Of a stretch of DNA of 25,886 bases, positions 20,844-25,886 are shown piece by piece. The translations under genes and the position numbers were made by a program. The stretch comes from Pinguiococcus pyrenoidosus. Lineage: Eukaryota; Sar; Pinguiophyceae; Pinguiochrysidales; Pinguiochrysidaceae. The notes below the pieces were generated by a model. The model saw only the letters and a program-made list of their open reading frames with translations. It made no database searches and was not told the DNA's origin. Position 1 is the first letter of the stretch, and the number at the start of each line of letters is the position of its first letter. The stretch lies in NCBI GenBank assembly GCA_019677205.1, contig JAAMXY010001024.1, positions 1 through 25,886 on the forward strand, given 5' to 3'.

Positions 20844-23401
20844 ATGCGGCGCGAATGGACGCTTTTGACGCTCTGGCTGCTGCTGCTCGTCCTCTTCGGA
20901 AGCGTGCGCGCCGCCTCGGGTGCGTCTCCGCCGCGAAAGAACCGGCGCGTCTCGGACGCGGCGCCGCGGAAAACTGCAACTTCGCGCAAGAGCAGCTCGG
21001 TGAGAAGCACCGGCCGGCGCCGCCCGAGTCCCTACGACGAGGATGACGAGGAGGATGAGGACGAGGATGGGTACTACTACTCTCCGCCGCCCAAACGAGG
21101 CGGAGAGCGCCGTCGGCCACCCGGCAGAGCGCGACAGGTGACGGAACTTCTTGAGGATTGGCGATGGCGCCCGGGCTCATTGCGCGTCTGCCTCCCAGTA
21201 CGATCCCTATGATGAGGAAGACGACGAAGAGGAGTACCAGCGACCGCTTAGCAGATACGGTGACCGTCGGCGGCCTGCGGAGAAGATTCCTCAGGTCGGT
21301 GTGGAGGAGCTCCCTGTGTCGTTTCCGTGGCCCTTTGCACGTGCATGATTGCTGATCCAGCCTTCTTGTCTTGTCTCTTTCTCTTTCTCTTTTTCTTTTG
21401 GTTTTTGTGTTTGCTTTTGATGCCCTTCGTGATTTCCGTTCTTCGTGATGTTCCAAAACACAGCGAGGACCTTCGAGGGGCGAGAGGAGAGGGCCGCCGC
21501 CGCCGCCGCAGCCGCCGTCTCGACGCCCAGCTCCCTCCTCGGGCAGAGCAGGGCCGTCTTCGCGGTCGCCGACGACGTCGAAGCGTTCGTCAAGAGCACC
21601 GGCCGAGAACCAGATGGTTCCCTGGGGAGCGGCCCAGTCTCGACGCCCGCAGCAGCCGTCCTTGAAAGAGAAGGCGATGTCGTCCATCGAGGCTGCCAGA
21701 GAGCAGTCCCAATCCCAGTTCCGAATGTTCTACCGCATGGGGAAGAGCTTGTTTAGCAGTAGCTACGAGAAGCTCTTCCTCCAGGCCACGGCCCCCGACG
21801 ACGAGCCCGTTTCCCAGGAGCATGTCGAGAGGCTCCTCGAAAGCATTGCACAATTCCGCACACTTGGCGACACGGAAGAGGAGGACAATCCTTATCGAGT
21901 AACCCTGCGCAAGCTCTGGTCGAAGATGATCGAAAAGGACTGGAGGACGGTCGTCAAAGCCCTGTATCTGCTGCACCGCATCATGCGCGACGCCCACCCG
22001 CGCGATGGCGCCATATTCGACAGGTGCGGCTCCGACCGAGATCTTCCACGTAGCTTGCGCGACTTGTAGCGGCCATCACACCCCTAACCCCCTCGGCGGC
22101 TCCGTCGGCTCCGTCGGCTCCGTTGACTCCGTCGGCTCCGTTGGCTCCGTTATCTTAGGCATCTTCGACGAATGCAGCGGGAGATCAACCCGAAGGCGAA
22201 GCCGCCACGGACCTTCTTCAATCTTGCGCAGATCATCGATCTGGCCATCGAGTCGGAAGAGTACCGGAACTTCGTGGGCGCGTACGCGATCTACACCCTG
22301 AAGAGGGCCACGACCTTCGCGGGCCGATTCGAGCAAGTGCGGTCGCTGAGCAGCGACCAGAAGAGCTCGGAGATCCTGTCGGTCATGCGCGCCGCGCGCG
22401 CCATTCTGAACTATGGCTTGCAGTGCACCCTGGAGGCGGACCTCGAGAACTACGTGACCTGCACCGCACTCGAGCTCCTCGCTCGCGACATGCGGGATCT
22501 CTGGAAGGGCTACTGCAAGGGCATCAACTGCTTGCTCCAAGACAAGAGGCCACCGACGCCGGCTGTCAAGAAGGAGAAGCTGAAGATCCTGGAGAGCTTC
22601 AAGGATGACCGTGCGAACGTCAAGCACTTCATGAGGAAAACAAGTCGAGCGCTCGCGTACTACCGCTTACGCGTGCCCGCTGACCTGGAGACCAAGGTGC
22701 GGAATGCAGAAAAGCATGGGGAATGCCTCCGCGGAGGGATGTAGCTCTGAAGGGTTGCTGCCCGCGCAGGTGGACATGGAGACGCTCGCGGCAGGCATCA
22801 ATGCGCTCAAGCGCGGCAAGACTGTCGCGTACCAGCCTCCTCCCGTGGTATACGACGACGACGACGACGAAGACGACGTAGACGATGCAGAGGACGACCA
22901 AGATGACGACGAGGAGGATGGGTACGTCGATGTCGAAGAGGAGGCGCTCGACGATGACGAAGTGGAAGACGACGATGAAGCCGAGGAAGCTCCGGAGGTC
23001 GACTACGACGAGGAAGACGAGGTGCGTAGAAATGCAGCGCCACTGCGGGCGAGCGATGGGTAGTTGTTGCTCCTTGCTCACGCTGCCGTGCACAGACTTT
23101 CGCAGATGACGAAGAGGAAGAAGAAGAAGAAGAAGTGAATAGCTACGAGGCAGCAGACGATGCTGTCGACGACGATCTTATGGACGAGATGAGCGACGGA
23201 TTCGATGACGAGTTCGACGACGACGAGGAGGAAGACGTAGTGGTAGCAAAAGGATCCAGACGGGGGAAGTCGAAAGCTGCCAGAGAAGACGACTTTGAAG
23301 ACGATGAGGACGACTTCTCTGACGATGAGCTGTGGGACGACTTCGATGATGACGAAGATTCATACGACGACGACGAGGACGACGAGGAGGACGATTACTA
23401 G
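20844..23401 (+). CDS. ANTH-domain protein with N-terminal signal peptide and acidic tails
   Basis: Six exons: 20844-21137, 21199-21294, 21464-22023, 22159-22696, 22770-23021, 23096-23401; 681 residues, every junction GT-AG and in phase. Residues 1-24 form a signal peptide (basic start, Leu-rich core, Ala-x-Ala-like site at Val-Arg-Ala). Residues 25-130 are Arg/Ser-rich with Asp/Glu/Tyr clusters; 131-200 are Arg/Pro/Ser-rich. About 202-490 matches an ANTH/AP180-type helical domain: Lys-Asp-Trp-Arg-Thr-Val-Val-Lys-Ala-Leu-Tyr-Leu-Leu-His, then Asn-Phe-Val-Gly-Ala-Tyr-Ala, then Met-Arg-Asp-Leu-Trp-Lys-Gly-Tyr-Cys-Lys-Gly-Ile-Asn. Such domains bind phosphoinositides and clathrin coats on the cytosolic face. 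Here the usual basic lipid-binding motif is replaced by Gln-Ala-Thr-Ala-Pro-Asp-Asp-Glu-Pro. The last 180 residues are almost solid Asp/Glu with Tyr. A leader on a cytosolic domain is odd; alternatively exons 1-2 belong to another transcript and translation begins at the ATG at 21614 or 21677. Confidence 0.75.
22098..22151. repeat. Six 9-nt tandem units in an ANTH-gene intron
   Basis: Six consecutive copies of G[GA]CTCCGT[CT] inside the third intron (22024-22158), ending just before the acceptor TTATCTTAG. The unit is pyrimidine-rich and may contribute to acceptor recognition. Confidence 0.9.
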
Positions 23402-23613
23402 TGGTTGCTCAAGTTGTTGTTTCATACAATTCCTGCTTTGGTCTTGTCTGCCTTTGCTTCACTTGCGTCTTCTGAGCAGCTTGACCCGCGCAAGAGTGCA
23501 GGTGTCACAGCAACAAGCGGTCCTCGAGGCCCCAGTGAAAGTGTGCCACATGTGGAGCATCAGACGCAAATTGGTGGAAGCGAAGGAAGCCACGTGGATC
23601 GCAAGGTCAGGTC

Positions 23614-24186
23614 TCATTTCTTTTTCTCGACTTCCGGCGGCACGTCTATCTCCGCTACGACGTCCTTCAGATCGTCGAAGAGCCGCAGACTCTTCGGGAG
23701 CATGGTGTCCTTCTCCAGGTGCTCCAGGGGGAAGGCTTCGAGCACATCTTCATCAAGCTGATTGACGGGCACTTTGTCGCCGAGGCGCGTCTCGTACGGA
23801 TGGTTGGGCCCGGGGTAGAGGAGCAGCCTGGATATGCGAGGCCTCCGCAGCTTATTACGAGGCAGCATTCCCCACACCGCTCGCCGAAGCAGGTCCGTGG
23901 ACTGCTCCCTCTCCCGGAAGTCGCGCGGACTCCGCTCCTTCAGGCCGCCCGGATAGCCTGTGTGCCAGTAGTACTTCTTGTCCTTCTCCTTCTTGCCCGA
24001 GAAGAACAACTTGGAGCAGTTCACCACCACCACGAAGTCGCCAGAGTCCACGTGAGGCGCGTAGGTCGGCTTGTACTTGCCCGTCAAGATCGGCACCAAC
24101 TGCCCAGCTAGTCTGCCCACCACCTGATCTTTGGCATCGGCCAGATGCCACGTCCGGCGTGCCAGCTTGTTCCAGCAGACGTTCAT
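23614..24186 (-). CDS. MRPL13: Mitochondrial ribosomal protein L13 (uL13m)
   Basis: Single exon, 190 residues from the ATG at 24186. uL13 is a large-subunit ribosomal protein bound to rRNA. Family hallmarks: Arg-Thr-Trp-His-Leu-Ala-Asp-Ala-Lys-Asp-Gln-Val-Val-Gly-Arg-Leu-Ala near the start, His-Val-Asp-Ser-Gly-Asp-Phe-Val, Trp-His-Thr-Gly-Tyr-Pro-Gly-Gly-Leu-Lys-Glu-Arg in the middle, and Ala-Val-Trp-Gly-Met-Leu-Pro-Arg-Asn-Lys-Leu. The bacterial-type sequence, longer than about 145-residue bacterial L13 because of a C-terminal Asp/Glu/Lys extension, fits a mitochondrial copy. Red-lineage plastids usually encode their own rpl13, which argues against plastid use. The frame stays open 37 codons further upstream without an ATG; an acceptor-like CCACAG near 24282 could join an upstream exon carrying a presequence. 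Convergent with the ANTH gene. Confidence 0.9.
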   Translation of the reverse strand: MNVCWNKLARRTWHLADAKDQVVGRLAGQLVPILTGKYKPTYAPHVDSGDFVVVVNCSKLFFSGKKEKDKKYYWHTGYPGGLKERSPRDFREREQSTDLLRRAVWGMLPRNKLRRPRISRLLLYPGPNHPYETRLGDKVPVNQLDEDVLEAFPLEHLEKDTMLPKSLRLFDDLKDVVAEIDVPPEVEKKK

Positions 24187-24718
24187 CGCGGGCTCTTCAG
24201 TCTTGCTCCCAAGCCCCAAGACAGATTGAGGGGGAAGAAGGGAACGAGCGCTGTACACGCGCCCAGATTGCCCTGGACCAACTGTGGCGCCAACCAAAAC
24301 GCAAGTCAGTCACCGAGGAAAACGATGGGAGGGTTTCTGACTGCATCGTAAAAGCATTGTGAAGTCAAAGAAAAATGGGAGAGGCAAAGATCGAGCTTTT
24401 CCCTGAATTTCTGCTATTGGGCTGACCAGAGAGGACAGATGACGAAAACGTGTCGCAGCTCTGCGCCGCGCTTTAATGGTCAAGTCTCTGGTGTGTATGC
24501 TATAGCATGTTTTGGCCTCGGCCACGACGTCTGGTGCATACATTGTGCAGAGGAGCGCCTGATCCGGCGTGGGAGTGGTCTGCAGAACGTCCTCTGGCCT
24601 CGGTGCGGCGACGATCTTCGCGGATTTGTCTCTTCGACTCGCGGAGTTGAGCGGAGTTTCGCGCGCCGCCTTGTGATCCGTGGTTGGGCGCCGGACTTCC
24701 GCTTCCGTCCAGATCCGC
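24187..24718. other. Divergent promoter region, L13 / topoisomerase III beta
   Basis: 532 bp between two opposite start codons. The open frame of L13 extends into it to 24297. The stretch 24340-24440 is A-rich relative to the surroundings. No RNA gene or extra coding sequence is supported. Confidence 0.4.
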
Positions 24719-25886
24719 ATGGCGCTTCCGATCTGCCTCATGGTGGCCGAGAAGCCGGCGATCTGCAACGCGATTGCGGCCGGGCTGTCCCAGGGAGCGC
24801 ATGAGAGTCGCGGCCGCTCTCCTCCCGTGCACGAGTTCGAGGGCGCTTTCCGCGGAGAGCGCGTCTTGTATCGCGTGACGAGCGTGACGGGGCATCTGTA
24901 CTCGCTTGACTTCCCCAAGACGTATCAGAGCTGGGAGGCCACGGACCCCAAGGACCTGTTCTCCGCCGAGACCGTCAAGAAGTGCGAGAGCAAGGGAGTG
25001 CAGGCGCTGCTGCAGAGGGAGGCGAAGAATGTCAGCTACCTCGTGCTGTGGCTGGACTGCGACCGCGAGGGAGAGAACATCTGCTTCGAGGTCATGGGAG
25101 TCACGGTCCCGCAGATGCGGAAGCTCAACGCGCAGCAAGTCTTTCGGGCCAAGTTCTCCGCGGTGACCTCCAAGGACATTCTCCACGCGCTGCGCCACCT
25201 GGGGAAACCCAACAAGGACGAGTCGGATGCCGTCGATGCCCGGCAAGAGCTGGACCTCAAGGTCGGCGTCGCCCTCAGCCGCCATTTCACCATGTACTTT
25301 CACGGCAAGTACGGCGACCTGGACTCCTCGCTGGTTTCCTACGGTCCGTGTCTCACGCCGACTCTGGGCTTCTGCGTCTCGCGGCATGACGAGATTCAGG
25401 GCTTCCGGCCAGAACCGTTCTGGACCATCGCGGCCGCCGTCTCGGCGCCGTCGGCGGGGGTCTCCCGCATGCCTGTGGATGTGGAGTGGAGCCGGGGGCG
25501 CCTCTTTGACAAGGAGATCGCGGAGATGTTCCTGCTGCGCATGCAGGAAGCGCGGACCTTCACGGTGACCAGGGTGAAGGCAGGCCAGAGCAAGAAGGTC
25601 CGGCCGCAGCCTCTGAACACCGTGGAGATGCTGAAGGTCGCGTCGAAAGCCATGGGGATGGGACCGCATCACACGATGCGGATCGCCGAGGATCTGTACC
25701 TGCGTGGCTTCATCTCGTACCCTCGGACCGAATCCACCCAGTACCCAGAGTCGTTCGACATCAGCGGAGTGATTCGGCAGCAGGCAAGCAGCAATGGTGG
25801 GGCGCTCGGCTCCTACGCGGCAAGGCTAGCCCAGGTCGGCTTCCAAAGGCCGCGAAGCGGAGTGGACATGGGTACGGCTGGCGCCG
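24719..25886 (+). CDS. TOP3B: DNA topoisomerase III beta, N-terminal part
   Basis: Starts at the ATG at 24719 and is open for about 384 codons to the right edge, so the 3' part is missing. Type IA topoisomerases cut one strand and pass another through, relaxing underwound DNA; the beta form also acts on RNA. The Toprim domain is visible: Leu-Met-Val-Ala-Glu-Lys-Pro at 7-13, and Trp-Leu-Asp-Cys-Asp-Arg-Glu-Gly-Glu-Asn with metal-binding Asp113, Asp115 and Glu117. Further beta-type signatures are Asp-Ala-Arg-Gln-Glu-Leu-Asp-Leu, Gly-Lys-Tyr-Gly-Asp-Leu-Asp-Ser-Ser-Leu and Gly-Pro-Cys-Leu-Thr-Pro-Thr-Leu-Gly-Phe-Cys. The catalytic tyrosine is Tyr334 in Gly-Phe-Ile-Ser-Tyr-Pro-Arg-Thr-Glu-Ser, close to the human position. 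The exon probably ends at 25871: after Val-Asp-Met the family continues Gly-Asp-His-Pro-Pro-Ile, while the genome reads G|GTACGG, a splice donor. Confidence 0.95.
   Translation, partial: MALPICLMVAEKPAICNAIAAGLSQGAHESRGRSPPVHEFEGAFRGERVLYRVTSVTGHLYSLDFPKTYQSWEATDPKDLFSAETVKKCESKGVQALLQREAKNVSYLVLWLDCDREGENICFEVMGVTVPQMRKLNAQQVFRAKFSAVTSKDILHALRHLGKPNKDESDAVDARQELDLKVGVALSRHFTMYFHGKYGDLDSSLVSYGPCLTPTLGFCVSRHDEIQGFRPEPFWTIAAAVSAPSAGVSRMPVDVEWSRGRLFDKEIAEMFLLRMQEARTFTVTRVKAGQSKKVRPQPLNTVEMLKVASKAMGMGPHHTMRIAEDLYLRGFISYPRTESTQYPESFDISGVIRQQASSNGGALGSYAARLAQVGFQRPRSGVDMGTAGA

Noticed and set aside
20824-21687. 287-codon minus-strand frame over the start of the ANTH gene
   Set aside because: It crosses three introns and exons of the plus-strand gene, which have consistent splice phases and a signal peptide; the antisense product is low-complexity Arg/Gly/Ala.
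22080-22095. Telomere-like CCCTAACCCC
   Set aside because: A single copy inside an intron; not an array.
23755-24165. Open frames antisense to L13
   Set aside because: They overlap a highly conserved ribosomal protein frame and encode nothing recognisable.
24500-25672. 390-codon open frame antisense to topoisomerase III beta
   Set aside because: A shadow of the strongly conserved topoisomerase frame; its translation has no recognisable features.

Overview
This window is nuclear DNA from a gene-dense, GC-rich photosynthetic eukaryote. It holds twelve protein-coding genes. Most are interrupted by short GT-AG introns of about 66-220 nt, many of them found here by joining exons whose reading phases match. 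Two observations point to an alga with a complex plastid of red-algal origin (cryptophyte, haptophyte, stramenopile or chromerid grade; the exact lineage is not assigned). First, a nuclear gene for thiamine-pyrimidine synthase THIC has a small first exon encoding a signal peptide ending Gly-Val-Ala-Phe, the phenylalanine-marked type used for such plastids. Second, a small unidentified protein has a signal peptide, a short basic stretch and a second hydrophobic segment, which suggests delivery to the thylakoid lumen. No bacterial operons, insertion sequences, phage genes, CRISPR arrays or convincing tRNA/rRNA genes were seen.

Layout, left to right: a large minus-strand protein with three SH3-like repeats that runs off the left edge (1-3484); a roughly 1.3 kb stretch with no supported gene; an alpha/beta-hydrolase fold protein lacking the nucleophile serine (+, 4801-5794); a seven-exon isoprenylcysteine-methylesterase-like hydrolase (-, 5887-7697); an MBD4-type DNA glycosylase (-, 8085-8720); an AT-rich divergent promoter region; a WW/BTB protein (+, 9348-12905); THIC (-, 13169-15253); an armadillo-repeat protein (+, 15964-17146); a coiled-coil protein (-, 17415-19211); a putative thylakoid-lumen protein (-, 19760-20390); an ANTH-domain protein with an N-terminal signal peptide and acidic tails (+, 20844-23401); mitochondrial ribosomal protein L13 (-, 23614-24186); and the N-terminal half of DNA topoisomerase III beta (+, 24719 to the right edge).

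The genes do not form one pathway. They are ordinary nuclear neighbours: two plastid-linked genes (THIC and the lumen protein), one mitochondrial ribosomal gene, two DNA-maintenance genes (the glycosylase and topoisomerase III beta), two hydrolases, and several scaffold or trafficking proteins. They are packed head-to-head or tail-to-tail, with only 92-270 bp between some convergent stop codons.

The most unusual items are the signal-peptide/ANTH/acidic-tail protein, whose domain normally works in the cytosol; an exon in the methylesterase-like gene flanked by perfectly complementary GA and CT microsatellites; the hydrolase with glycine at the nucleophile position; and the SH3-like repeat protein with a large previously split-off C-terminal exon. 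All splice joins were made by eye and need transcript support.
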